Shown here piece after piece: positions 51,171 to 59,660 of a stretch of DNA of 64,000 nucleotides. The stretch spans positions 84,639 to 148,638 of the forward strand of contig NZ_VLTJ01000010.1 in assembly GCF_007558815.1 (NCBI RefSeq), in the 5' to 3' direction. The notes below the pieces were generated by a model. The model searched no databases, had not been told where the DNA came from, and saw nothing but the letters and a program-made list of their open reading frames with translations. The position numbers and the translations under genes are program-made. This stretch comes from Verticiella sediminum (GTDB lineage Bacteria > Pseudomonadota > Gammaproteobacteria > Burkholderiales > Burkholderiaceae_B). Position 1 is the stretch's first letter. Each line of letters opens with the position of its first letter.

Positions 51171-51908
51171 ATGAAAGTGACCCGTAGATTCGTGCTGGCC
51201 GTCCTTGCCGCTTGTCAACTGGCCTGGCTCGCGCCGGCCCACGCCCAGGACGCGCTGCGCGTGGCGACCGACGCCACCTTCCCGCCCATGGAGTATGTCG
51301 AGAACGGCAAGCTCACCGGCTTCGATGTGGAACTGGTCGAGGCGCTCGCCGCCGACATGGGCAAGAAAGTCGAGTGGACCCAGATCGACTTCAAGGGCCT
51401 GGTGCCGGGCCTGGTCTCCAAGCGCTACGACATGGCGGTGTCGGCGATCTACATCACCGACGAGCGCCGCAAGGTGGTCGACTTCGGCGATTCGTACTAT
51501 GCCGGCGGTCTGGTCGTGATGGTCAAGGACGGCGACACCAGCATCCAGGGTCCGCAGGACCTCGCCGGCAAGAACGTCACGGTGCAGGTCGGCACCAAGT
51601 CGGTTTCCTACCTGAAGGAACATTTCCCGGATGTCAGGCTGGTCGAGGTCGAGAAGAACGACCAGATGTTCAATCTGGTGGCCATCGGCCGCGCCGATGC
51701 CGCCGTGACCGGCCTGCCCGCCGCCTACCAGTACGTGCGTACCCGCGGCGGCCTGAAGGTGCTGCCCGAGCCGCTCACTACCGAAGCCTACGGCATGGCC
51801 GTGCGCAAGGACACGCCCGAACTCACGGCGGCGCTGAACCAGTCGCTCGCCAACCTCAAGGCCAACGGCACCTACGACGCCATCGTCAAGAAGTGGTTCA
51901 GCAACTGA
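51171..51908 (+). CDS. Amino-acid ABC transporter substrate-binding protein
   Basis: This 245-residue periplasmic protein has a signal peptide (cleavage after AHA, about residue 24) and a family 3 binding fold (RVATDATFPPMEYVENGKLTGFDVELVEALA). The ATG at 51171 is preceded by an AGGAG site. It heads the importer with a permease and an ATPase, and lies next to histidine catabolism genes, so it likely binds histidine or a derivative. A structured spacer separates it from the permease. Confidence 0.93.
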   Translation: MKVTRRFVLAVLAACQLAWLAPAHAQDALRVATDATFPPMEYVENGKLTGFDVELVEALAADMGKKVEWTQIDFKGLVPGLVSKRYDMAVSAIYITDERRKVVDFGDSYYAGGLVVMVKDGDTSIQGPQDLAGKNVTVQVGTKSVSYLKEHFPDVRLVEVEKNDQMFNLVAIGRADAAVTGLPAAYQYVRTRGGLKVLPEPLTTEAYGMAVRKDTPELTAALNQSLANLKANGTYDAIVKKWFSN

Positions 51909-52079
51909 GCGCTCTCGGCGCTGGGCTGCGCCCGACCCGGCCCCCTGAAGGGGCAAGGCGGCCCGGCGTTTCCTTGCCCGCTGTTTCGTAGTGGATAGAC
52001 CCGCGCCCGGCGCCATGCCGGGCGCCACGGGACGCGGCGCCGCCAGGCGGCGGCCCGCCCATCCTGGAGACTCACCCCC
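51909..52079 (+). repeat. Structured spacer with GC-rich inverted repeats between binding-protein and permease genes
   Basis: There is no gene in these 171 bases. They contain CCCCT-GA-AGGGG (about 51940-51951), the hairpin GCGCCCGGC/GCCGGGCGC around GCCAT (52003-52025) and CGCCGCC/GGCGGCG (52038-52052), ending in CTGGAGAC before the permease ATG. Such spacers often stabilise the upstream mRNA so that the binding protein is made in excess. The first part resembles the REP-like repeats seen at 1343-1535 in character, not in exact sequence. Confidence 0.6.
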
Positions 52080-52748
52080 ATGGATTTCGATTTTTCCCCG
52101 GTCTGGCAGAACTGGCCGGACCTGATGCACGGCGCGCTGGTGACGGTCGAGATCGTCATCGTCTCGCTGTTCTTCGGCTGTCTCATCGGCCTGCTGGTCG
52201 GCATCGGCCGCCTGGACCCGAGCAAGAAGCTGGTCTACGGCATCTGCACCGCCTACGTGGCCGCGATCCGCGGCACGCCGCTGCTGGTGCAGCTCTTCAT
52301 CCTGTTCTTCGGGCTGCCGCACTTCGACATCCTCCTGCCCGCCTTCGTCTGCGGCGTGATCGGCCTGTCGATCTATTCCGGCGCCTACGTGTCGGAGATC
52401 GTGCGCGGCGCCATCCAGTCGATCGACAGGGGCCAGGTCGAGGCCGCGCGCTCGCTCGGCATGCCCTCGGGCATGGCCATGCGCAACGTGATCCTGCCGC
52501 AGGCCTTCGTGCGCATGATTCCGCCCCTGGGCAACGAATTCATCGCCCTCATCAAGAATTCCGCCCTGGTCTCGCTGCTCACCATCCATGACGTGATGCA
52601 CGAGGGCCAGAAGATCATCGCCACCTCGTACCGTTCGCTCGAGGTCTATCTGGCGGTGGCCGTCATCTACTTCGTGCTGACCGGCGTGACCACGCTCACC
52701 CTGCGGCACATCGAGAAGCGCCTGCGCGCGGGAGGCATGGTGCAATGA
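52080..52748 (+). CDS. Amino-acid ABC transporter permease
   Basis: This 222-residue inner-membrane permease has about five hydrophobic segments and the family motif [23 protein letters not shown] near residue 120. It overlaps the ATPase gene by ATGA. It forms the channel (as a homodimer) of the importer next to the histidine-degradation genes. Confidence 0.94.
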   Translation: MDFDFSPVWQNWPDLMHGALVTVEIVIVSLFFGCLIGLLVGIGRLDPSKKLVYGICTAYVAAIRGTPLLVQLFILFFGLPHFDILLPAFVCGVIGLSIYSGAYVSEIVRGAIQSIDRGQVEAARSLGMPSGMAMRNVILPQAFVRMIPPLGNEFIALIKNSALVSLLTIHDVMHEGQKIIATSYRSLEVYLAVAVIYFVLTGVTTLTLRHIEKRLRAGGMVQ

Positions 52749-53515
52749 GCACGTCCAGCCAGCAACCCATCGTCCAGGTCCGGGGCCTGGTCAAGGCCTT
52801 CGGCGAGCACGTCGTGCTCGACGGCATCGACTTCGATATCCAGACTTCGCAGGTGGTGGTCGTGATCGGCCCCAGCGGCTCGGGCAAGAGCACGCTGCTG
52901 CGCTGCTGCAACGGCCTGGAAGTGCCGCAGCGGGGCACGGTCGACATCTGCGGCCGCCGTTTGATGGACCATAGTCGCATGATGCCCGAGGCGCAGTTGA
53001 ATAAGCTGCGCGAGGAAGTCGGCATGGTGTTCCAGTCGTTCAACCTGTTCTCGCACATCTCGGTGCTGGAGAACATCACGCTCGGCCCGCGCAAGCTGCG
53101 CGGCCTGTCCAGGGCCCAGGCCGAGCAGGAAGCGCGCGAGCTGCTCGGCAAGGTCGGCCTGGCACACAAGGCCGAGGCCATGCCGGCCAGCCTGTCGGGC
53201 GGCCAGAAGCAGCGCGTGGCCATCGCCCGCGCGCTGGCCATGAAGCCGCGCGTGATGCTGTTCGACGAACCGACCTCGGCGCTGGACCCCGAACTCGTGG
53301 GCGAAGTGCTGCAGGTCATGAAGCTGCTCGCGAGCGAGGGCATGACCATGATGGTCGTGACCCACGAAATGGGCTTCGCGCAGGAAGTGGCCGACGTGGT
53401 CGTGGTCATGGACGGCGGCGGCATCATCGAGCAGGGCCCGCCCGAGCAGATCTTCGGTGCGCCGACCCAGCCGCGTACGCGCGAGTTCCTGCAGGCCGTG
53501 CTGACGCGGAGTTGA
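52745..53515 (+). CDS. Amino-acid ABC transporter ATPase
   Basis: This 256-residue ATPase of the GlnQ/HisP type has Walker [10 protein letters not shown], signature LSGGQKQR and Walker [15 protein letters not shown]. It overlaps the permease start and precedes HutD within two bases. It energises the histidine-type importer. Confidence 0.96.
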   Translation: MSTSSQQPIVQVRGLVKAFGEHVVLDGIDFDIQTSQVVVVIGPSGSGKSTLLRCCNGLEVPQRGTVDICGRRLMDHSRMMPEAQLNKLREEVGMVFQSFNLFSHISVLENITLGPRKLRGLSRAQAEQEARELLGKVGLAHKAEAMPASLSGGQKQRVAIARALAMKPRVMLFDEPTSALDPELVGEVLQVMKLLASEGMTMMVVTHEMGFAQEVADVVVVMDGGGIIEQGPPEQIFGAPTQPRTREFLQAVLTRS

Positions 53516-53517
53516 GC

Positions 53518-54120
53518 ATGGCTGTCACACCCGTAGGCGCCAGGTTGCGGCATGTCGTGCTTGCCGATCTGCCCGCCTCGCCCTGGCGCAATGGCGGCGG
53601 CGAGACGCGCGAGATCGTTTGCGTGCCGGCCGGCGCGGACATGGCCGAGTTCGACTGGCGCCTGAGCGTCGCCACCATTGCCCGCACCGGCCCGTTCTCG
53701 GCTTTCCCGGGCGTGGACCGCGTCATCACCCTGCTCGAGGGCGAGGGCGTAGTCCTGCGCTCGACCGACGGCCTGATCGAACACGCGTTGACCGCGCCGC
53801 TCGTTCCCTACGCCTTCTCCGGCGACGTCGCGATGGATTGCGAGCTGGTCGGTGCCTGCATGGACTTCAACGTCATGGTTCGCCGCTCGACGACGCGCGC
53901 GGACGTGACGGTCCAGCGCGTGGCTGCCCGGACGGCGCCCGCGCGCGCCGGCGCGTTCTACGCCGCGCACGGGACGTGGACCGTGACCGGCACCGAGGGC
54001 GAGTCGGCCACCCTGGCGGCCGGCACCGGCGCGTACTGGCTGGACGCCGAGGCGGGTTGGCGGCTGCATCCCCATTCGACCGGCGCCGCCCTGTTGAGCG
54101 TGCGCTTCGAATCCGTATGA
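53518..54120 (+). CDS. hutD: HutD-family protein
   Basis: This 200-residue cupin-like protein of the HutD/Ves family has the characteristic LPASPWRNGGGETREI near the N-terminus and FDWRLSVATIARTGPFSAFPGVDR. HutD proteins are found in histidine utilisation operons and are thought to tune their expression or protect against excess urocanate or formiminoglutamate. The ATG at 53518 is chosen over an in-frame TTG two codons upstream. It directly follows the ABC ATPase and precedes HutF. Confidence 0.93.
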   Translation: MAVTPVGARLRHVVLADLPASPWRNGGGETREIVCVPAGADMAEFDWRLSVATIARTGPFSAFPGVDRVITLLEGEGVVLRSTDGLIEHALTAPLVPYAFSGDVAMDCELVGACMDFNVMVRRSTTRADVTVQRVAARTAPARAGAFYAAHGTWTVTGTEGESATLAAGTGAYWLDAEAGWRLHPHSTGAALLSVRFESV

Positions 54121-54130
54121 GAGAACAAGA

Positions 54131-55639
54131 ATGACCACGAGCCCGAGCGCAGGCCGCGTCCTTCAGGACGGGGCGAGCGAGGCAGATCCTTTCCCGGCGC
54201 CGCTGGCGCCCCAGGCCGGCGGGGATGCGTCCGCCGCCATGCAGAACCGAGACACGACGATGTGGGCCGCGGATGCGCTGCTGCCCGACGGCTGGGCGCG
54301 CGGCGTGGCGCTCGCCTGGGATGCGCAGGGCCGCCTGACCGAGGTGCGCCGGGGCGTGGCCGCCGAAGGCCGGCCGGTGGCGGCCGGGCCCGTGTTGCCG
54401 GGCCTGCCCAACCTGCATTCGCACGCGTTCCAGCGTGGCTTCTGCGGCCTGACCGAATACCGCGCGCAATCGGCCGACAGTTTCTGGAGCTGGCGCGATC
54501 TCATGTACCGCTTCGCGGCGCGGCTGTCGCCGGCGACGCTGGAAGCGGTGGCGACCTGGCTGTACGTCGAGATGCTGGAAGCCGGCTATACCTCGGTGTG
54601 CGAGTTCCACTACCTGCACCACGACGTCGACGGCCGTCCCTACGCCGACGATGCCGAGCTGGCGCTGGCGCTGCTGCGCGCGGCCGAGCGCGCCGGCATC
54701 GGCATCACCCTGCTGCCGGTGCTCTATCAGAACAGCGGTTTCGGCGGCGGCGTGCCCAGCGCGGGCCAGCGCCGCTTCATCCGCGGCACCGACAATATGC
54801 TGGCCCTGCTGCAGCGCCTGAAGCCCGTGTGCGATGCCCAGCCAGGCGCGCGCCGCCTCGGCCTGGCGCCGCATTCGCTGCGCGCGGTCACGCCCGAGCA
54901 GCTCGGCGTGGCGCTGGCCGGCCTGGATGCGCTGGACCCCGCCGCGCCCGTGCACATCCACATCGCCGAACAGGTCAAGGAAGTGGAGGACTGCATCGCC
55001 TGGAGCGGGCAGCGCCCGGTGCAGTGGCTGCTCGAGCATGCCGAGGTGGGCCCGCGCTGGTGCCTGGTGCACGCCACCCACATGACGCCCGAGGAGGCCC
55101 GGGCCGCCGCCCGCACCGGCGCGGTCGCCGGACTATGCCCGAGCACCGAGGCCAACCTGGGCGACGGCATCTTCGACATGACGAACTGGCGCGCCGGCGA
55201 AGGACGCTGGGGCGTGGGCTCGGACAGCCACGCCATCGTCAACGCGGCCGAAGAGCTGATGCTGCTGGAATACAGCCTGCGCTTCGCGCTGCGTCAGCGC
55301 AACGTGATGGCCACGCCCGAGCAGCCGCACGTGGCCACGGCGATGACGCTGGCCGCGGTGGCGGGCGGTGCGCAGGCGTCCGGGCGCGACATCGGCGGGC
55401 TGTGTCCAGGCCAGCAGGCCGACTTCGTCGTTCTGGACCCGCACGCGCTGCCGCTGGCGGGCTTGCGTGCCGAAGACATGCTCTCGGCCCATGTGTTCGG
55501 CAGCCATCGCACGTCCGCGCTGGTCGAAACCTGGGTGGCCGGGCGCCGGCGCGTCGCCGGCGCCCGCCATGCCGCGCACGGCGAGGCGGCCGCCGCCTTC
55601 GTGGCCGCGCGCAGCGCGCTGATCGCCACCACTTCTTGA
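54131..55639 (+). CDS. hutF: Formimidoylglutamate deiminase
   Basis: This 502-residue amidohydrolase converts N-formimino-glutamate to N-formyl-glutamate and ammonia in the histidine pathway branch that uses HutG. The metal ligands are visible in LHSHAFQRG, in HIHIAEQ and HATHMT, and in GSDSHAIVN. Family members start near MWAADALLPDGWARG; this protein has about 43 residues upstream of that point (from ATG 54131). The true start could be the ATG at 54239 (MQNRD) or 54260. It sits 10 bp after hutD and 8 bp before hutG. Confidence 0.94.
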   Translation: MTTSPSAGRVLQDGASEADPFPAPLAPQAGGDASAAMQNRDTTMWAADALLPDGWARGVALAWDAQGRLTEVRRGVAAEGRPVAAGPVLPGLPNLHSHAFQRGFCGLTEYRAQSADSFWSWRDLMYRFAARLSPATLEAVATWLYVEMLEAGYTSVCEFHYLHHDVDGRPYADDAELALALLRAAERAGIGITLLPVLYQNSGFGGGVPSAGQRRFIRGTDNMLALLQRLKPVCDAQPGARRLGLAPHSLRAVTPEQLGVALAGLDALDPAAPVHIHIAEQVKEVEDCIAWSGQRPVQWLLEHAEVGPRWCLVHATHMTPEEARAAARTGAVAGLCPSTEANLGDGIFDMTNWRAGEGRWGVGSDSHAIVNAAEELMLLEYSLRFALRQRNVMATPEQPHVATAMTLAAVAGGAQASGRDIGGLCPGQQADFVVLDPHALPLAGLRAEDMLSAHVFGSHRTSALVETWVAGRRRVAGARHAAHGEAAAAFVAARSALIATTS

Positions 55640-55647
55640 GGTCCGCC

Positions 55648-56475
55648 ATGAGCAACCCCATCACCGACCGTCCTGCCTATACATTTCGCCGCGGCACGGC
55701 GCCGCTGCTGATTTCCATGCCGCACGTCGGCACCTACGTGCCGCCGGCCATCGCCGAGCGGTTCACCGACGAGGCGCGCCAGGTGCCCGATACCGATTGG
55801 CACCTGGAACGCCTGTACGATTTCGTCGACGCGCTGGGCGCTTCGCTGCTGGTCGCCACCCACTCGCGCTACGTGGTTGACCTGAACCGTCCGCCCGATG
55901 GCAGCAGCCTGTATCCCGGGCAGAGCGTGACCGGCCTGTGCCCGGTCGACACCTTCGACGACACCCCGGTCTACCGCGACGCCTCGCTGCTGCCCGGCGA
56001 GGCCGAGGTCGCTGCGCGCCGCGAGGCGGTCTGGCGTCCGTACCACGACACCCTGCACGCCGAGCTGGAGCGTCTGCGCGCCGAGCACAGTGTGGCGGTG
56101 CTGTGGGATGCGCACTCCATCCGTTCGGTGCTGCCCCGCTTTTTCGAGGGCAAGCTGCCCGACCTGAACCTGGGCACCGGTAACGGCATCAGTTGCGATC
56201 CGGCGATGGCCGAGGCCGTGTTCGCCGAGGCCAGGGCCGCCGGCGGCTACACCGCCGTGCTGAACGGCCGCTTCACCGGCGGGCACATCACGCGCCACTA
56301 TGGCCAGCCCGCGCGCAACATCCACGCCATCCAGCTCGAGATGACGCAGTCGTCCTACATGCAGGAAGCGCTGCCGTTCGACTACCTGCCCGAGGTCGCC
56401 GCGGGCATCCAGCCGCACCTGCGCCGCATGGTGCAGGCGGCGCTGGATTTCGCCCTGGCGCGCAAGGCGCGCTGA
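55648..56475 (+). CDS. hutG: N-formylglutamate deformylase
   Basis: This 275-residue zinc hydrolase completes the HutF branch, giving glutamate and formate. HVGTYVP, the HSRYVVDLNR segment and WDAHSIRS are the family's metal and substrate motifs. The operon carries a transporter, HutD, HutF and HutG, but not HutH, HutU or HutI, which must lie elsewhere or be missing. The gene ends nine bases before the convergent DUF4139 gene. Confidence 0.95.
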   Translation: MSNPITDRPAYTFRRGTAPLLISMPHVGTYVPPAIAERFTDEARQVPDTDWHLERLYDFVDALGASLLVATHSRYVVDLNRPPDGSSLYPGQSVTGLCPVDTFDDTPVYRDASLLPGEAEVAARREAVWRPYHDTLHAELERLRAEHSVAVLWDAHSIRSVLPRFFEGKLPDLNLGTGNGISCDPAMAEAVFAEARAAGGYTAVLNGRFTGGHITRHYGQPARNIHAIQLEMTQSSYMQEALPFDYLPEVAAGIQPHLRRMVQAALDFALARKAR

Positions 56476-56484
56476 GCCCGGCGT

Positions 56485-58500
56485 TCAACTGGCGGGCTTG
56501 GCGAGCGCCGAGCCCAGCATCTCGCGCATTGCGGTCGCTTTGGCCGCCGCGGCGTCGCGGGCCTCGGCCAGGCCGGCGATGCGGTCCTCTTCGTCGGCCA
56601 GCATCTTCACGTAGCGCTGGCCCAGCGTGCTGTCGGCGGGTACCGCGGCCAGGTTGTCGCGCACGCGGGCCTGGTTGGCCTGCGCCCGCTCCAGATCGCC
56701 GTCCGCGCGCTGCACCGCCTGTTCGGCGCCGGCCAGTTCGCGGCGCAGGTCGGCCAGCTCGCGCAGGCGCTCGCGCGTGGCGTCGTCGGCCGCCGCGCCC
56801 GACCAGCGCATCAACACGTCGGCGTCGGCGTCCAGCAGGGCGAGTGTCTGCGCCTGCTGGCGTTCCTGTACCAGCGCGATCTCGGCTTGCGCACCCGCGT
56901 CCAGGTGCTGGCGCAGCCGCCAGTGCGTCGCCGTTTCGCCCGACAGCGCGTCCGAGCGGGCCTGCCAGCCGGGCCGGCGCGGCACTTCGATCAGCAGCTC
57001 GCGCGCGGCGTCGGGCGCGCCCTTGACGCGGTACTGGGTGTTCAGCCGCTGGACGCGGGTGGCCTGCAGCACGCCGTCGGCAATGCGCACGTCGGTGATG
57101 TCCTCCTGCGGCCGGGTCTCGGCCGTCACCTCCACCTTGCGGTCTTCGGCGAACAGGGCCAGGCGCGATTCGCTCGGCGGCACGGCCGCGAGCGCGGCGT
57201 CGCCGGCGTGCGCGCCGTCCGGGTCATACACGGTGAGAATGCCGGGCGGCAGCGTGACCCCGGTATCGTTCTGCAGCATGACGCCCGCGACGGGATGGCG
57301 CTGGCCGCGGTCGGCCTGGAAGACGGCGATGCGCGATCCGGCGACCTCGGCATCGACGAAGGGGATGGCAAGCGTGCCGCCGGCGGCCAGCGTGACGGGG
57401 CGCGGCAGGCGATACGAGGCCGCGGTCGCGCCTTCTTCGGCCGGCGCCGCCCCGGCCGAGCCCGCAGCCATCGGCGGCGGGGGAGCGGGCGCCGGTGCGG
57501 CCGCGACGCGTGCGGCCCGGTTCAGCATGAGCTGGCCGCTGGCGGCGCTGGCTTCCGCCATGGGGCGTTCGGCGCTGTCGTCGCGGCGCGGCGGCTCGGC
57601 CGCGCCGGTTTCGATGCCGAGCACCGGGCGTTCGTGCCAGGTGTGCTCGTAGAGCGCCTGCCGGTACATCACGGGAGCGCCCGTGGTCAGCGTGAGCTCG
57701 ACGTCGCGCCAGTCTTCGCCGGTGGCGTTCTCCACGACGGCCCAGCTCTGCAGGCGCGCCTTGCCGTCGTCCTGCAGCACGAGCCGATGGCTGGTCTTCC
57801 AGACCGGCGCCGCGACCAGATGGTCGAGCACCACCTCGCGCGCGCCCGTGCCCTCCAGCGCAATGGCGAGATTGCGCGCATGCTGCGCCGTGCCGAGCCC
57901 GGTGACCGTGGCGGCGCGCGTCAGCCGCTCGCGCATCGCGTCGTCGAGGATTTCCAGAGTGGCGTCGGGCCCGAGGCGCAGCAGGTCGATCCGGCCCGGC
58001 GCCGTCAGCACGCTCAAGCGCGCCGCCGGCTCCGCCGCCTCCCCGGCCGGCGTCGGCCCCTGTGCGGGCCGTTCCACGCCCAGGATCACGCCCTCCACGT
58101 TGCGCCCGCCCGAACTCGCGCGCACCCGTGTGCCGGCCAGCGCCTGCGCAAGGTCGGGCAGCGCGGCCATGTCCTGCGCGTCGAAGGGCAGCGTACGGAA
58201 GGTTTCCTCCAGCGGCGCGGGGCCGTCCAGGCTCATGCCGGCGACCGTGCCGGCGGGGTCGCGCACCACCAGACTCTTGAGCCAGTCGTCGACGTCGCGC
58301 AGCGGCGCCTGGACGTGCAGCGTCTGGTTGCCGTCCACGCTGAAGACGCGGCGCACCTGGGCCATGCCGCCCGAGGAGAGCGACACCGCCACGACGCGGC
58401 CGCCGTCGTCGGCCGCATCCGCGTCCTGGGCCGCATGTGCGTTCGTGAGAACAAGAACGGTGGCCAGCATGGCGAACCGGGTGTGCAGGGGGCGGGGCAT
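56485..58500 (-). CDS. DUF4139 domain protein, probably exported
   Basis: This 671-residue protein starts MPRPLHTRFAMLATVLVL with a signal peptide (cleavage near AHA). A DUF4139-type domain follows, with beta-rich repeats and the segment TTGAPVMYRQALYEHTW near the middle. An Ala/Pro-rich linker (APAPAPPPP) precedes the second half, and a C-terminal coiled-coil (RERLRELADLRRELAGAEQAVQ) ends with KPAS. Related proteins are described as mucoidy-inhibitor-like, of unknown biochemical function. The ATG at 58500 is uncertain; an ATG nine bases further upstream (58509) is in frame. It is convergent with hutG. Confidence 0.82.
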   Translation of the reverse strand: MPRPLHTRFAMLATVLVLTNAHAAQDADAADDGGRVVAVSLSSGGMAQVRRVFSVDGNQTLHVQAPLRDVDDWLKSLVVRDPAGTVAGMSLDGPAPLEETFRTLPFDAQDMAALPDLAQALAGTRVRASSGGRNVEGVILGVERPAQGPTPAGEAAEPAARLSVLTAPGRIDLLRLGPDATLEILDDAMRERLTRAATVTGLGTAQHARNLAIALEGTGAREVVLDHLVAAPVWKTSHRLVLQDDGKARLQSWAVVENATGEDWRDVELTLTTGAPVMYRQALYEHTWHERPVLGIETGAAEPPRRDDSAERPMAEASAASGQLMLNRAARVAAAPAPAPPPPMAAGSAGAAPAEEGATAASYRLPRPVTLAAGGTLAIPFVDAEVAGSRIAVFQADRGQRHPVAGVMLQNDTGVTLPPGILTVYDPDGAHAGDAALAAVPPSESRLALFAEDRKVEVTAETRPQEDITDVRIADGVLQATRVQRLNTQYRVKGAPDAARELLIEVPRRPGWQARSDALSGETATHWRLRQHLDAGAQAEIALVQERQQAQTLALLDADADVLMRWSGAAADDATRERLRELADLRRELAGAEQAVQRADGDLERAQANQARVRDNLAAVPADSTLGQRYVKMLADEEDRIAGLAEARDAAAAKATAMREMLGSALAKPAS

Positions 58501-58707
58501 GGGCGACATCCGTGAAGACAATCCCGCCACTGTAGCAACCGTTGCCGGCAGCATGCGGTAACGCAGTGCATCGGCGGTGCGTGGAGGCCAGGCGCCAGGT
58601 TTCGGACGCCAGACGCCAGCCGCCAGAAGCCGTTGTTGATGACCGCTGTCGGGCAGCGTCGCGACACCTCCATGTTGCACGCACGACACAGCCACCCGCC
58701 CGCCGGC

Positions 58708-58797
58708 CTGTGGATAAGCCTGTGGATATCTCTGTGATCATGCGGTGTACATCCCTGTGGATAGGCTGTGAAAAGGCTGTGGAGGACCTGTGCACAA
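58708..58797. repeat. Phased array of CTGTGGATA-like units including DnaA-box matches
   Basis: About eight units beginning CTGTG/GTGT start at 58708, 58720, 58732, 58745, 58755, 58766, 58777 and 58788, giving a spacing of 10-13 bp (mostly 11-12). TGTGGATAA at 58709 is the exact reverse complement of the DnaA box TTATCCACA. TGTGGATAT (58721) and TGTGGATAG (58756) differ by one base. The remaining units are degenerate. The array is intergenic and away from any dnaA/dnaN gene in the window. Confidence 0.75.
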
Positions 58798-58945
58798 TCG
58801 GCGCCATGCCGGCCGGACGGCCGCACCAGGACTGGCTGGCGGGCCGGGACTGCTGCGCCGCGCGGTCGCGGCCAATGCCATGCGCCTGTCATAAAGGGCG
58901 GACGGGTCCGAGCCGCGGTCATTACGTTGCATTGCAAAAAAAGAA

Positions 58946-58960
58946 AATGTAGCGTACATT
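58946..58960. promoter_or_regulatory. Probable TetR operator before the emr operon
   Basis: AATGTA and TACATT flank GCG in a perfect 15-bp inverted repeat, 24 bases before the TetR ATG at 58985. The surrounding sequence is AT-rich (TTGCAAAAAAAGAAAATG, ACGTTTTAATC). Autoregulation of the TetR gene and the exporter genes from this site is the simplest interpretation. Confidence 0.6.
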
Positions 58961-58984
58961 ACGTTTTAATCGGACTCCTCCTCC

Positions 58985-59620
58985 ATGAGCGACTTTCTTC
59001 CTTCCGAACGGCGCGCCCCCACCCAGAAGGGCGAAGCCCGGCGCCTGCGTCTGCTCGACGTGGCTGCGCAGGCTTTCCTGGCGCACGGCTACGCCGCCAC
59101 CTCCATTCAGGCCATCGTGCGCGAGGCCGGGGGTTCGGTCGCCACGGCATACCAGTTGTTCGGCAACAAGGAGGGGTTGCTCGTCGCTGTCCTGCAGCGC
59201 GAGTTCCAGTCCCTCGAAGCCTCGGTGTTCCCCGAGGGTCTGCCCGATCTGCCGGTGGCGCGCATGCTGCCCGAGATCGCCGAGCGCCTGCTCGCGCGCA
59301 ACGTCACGCCACGGGCGGCCGGCTTCTATCGGCTGCTGCTCGGCGAGGGCGTGCGCCTGCCGCGCCTGGCCGAACCGCTCGCCGCACTCGTGAACCAGCG
59401 CATCCATGCGCCGCTCGAGCAATGCCTGCGCAGCGCTCAGCGGCGTGGCGAACTGGTGATCGACGATCCCGCGCGTGCGGCGCGAATGCTGCGCCAACTG
59501 CTCAACGGCATCGCCCATGACGCGCGCATCGTGGGCGGCCGCGCCGACGGCCCCACCGCAGAGGATCTGGCGGCCTGCCGCTACGCCATCGCGGCTTTTT
59601 TGAGAACCTATCAGCCCTGA
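58985..59620 (+). CDS. TetR-family regulator of the emr-type exporter
   Basis: This 211-residue regulator has a TetR helix-turn-helix near residues 21-67 (LLDVAAQAFLAHGYAATSIQ followed by IVREAGGSVATAYQLFGNKE). A helical ligand-binding domain (AefR-like C-terminal pattern) follows. It is immediately upstream (40 bp) of the EmrB-type exporter and most likely represses it via the palindrome at 58946. The ATG is preceded by CTCCTCCTCC, which is not an optimal site, but no better start is seen. Confidence 0.93.
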   Translation: MSDFLPSERRAPTQKGEARRLRLLDVAAQAFLAHGYAATSIQAIVREAGGSVATAYQLFGNKEGLLVAVLQREFQSLEASVFPEGLPDLPVARMLPEIAERLLARNVTPRAAGFYRLLLGEGVRLPRLAEPLAALVNQRIHAPLEQCLRSAQRRGELVIDDPARAARMLRQLLNGIAHDARIVGGRADGPTAEDLAACRYAIAAFLRTYQP

Positions 59621-59660
59621 CGCCCCCGCGGACGCCCCGGCATAACGAAGCGAGACATTC

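Larger units (their letters stand above)
58501..58984. other. Gene-free interval with a phased repeat array and the emr operator region
   Basis: No gene is credible in these 484 bases. The interval includes the CTGTGGATA-type array (58708-58797) and the AATGTA/TACATT palindrome just before the TetR gene. The left part (58510-58700) shows nothing recognisable. Confidence 0.6.

Noticed and set aside
58708..58797. Chromosomal origin of replication
   Set aside because: DnaA-box matches are present, but there is no dnaA, dnaN, rpmH or gidA gene and no obvious AT-rich unwinding element; reported as an array only.
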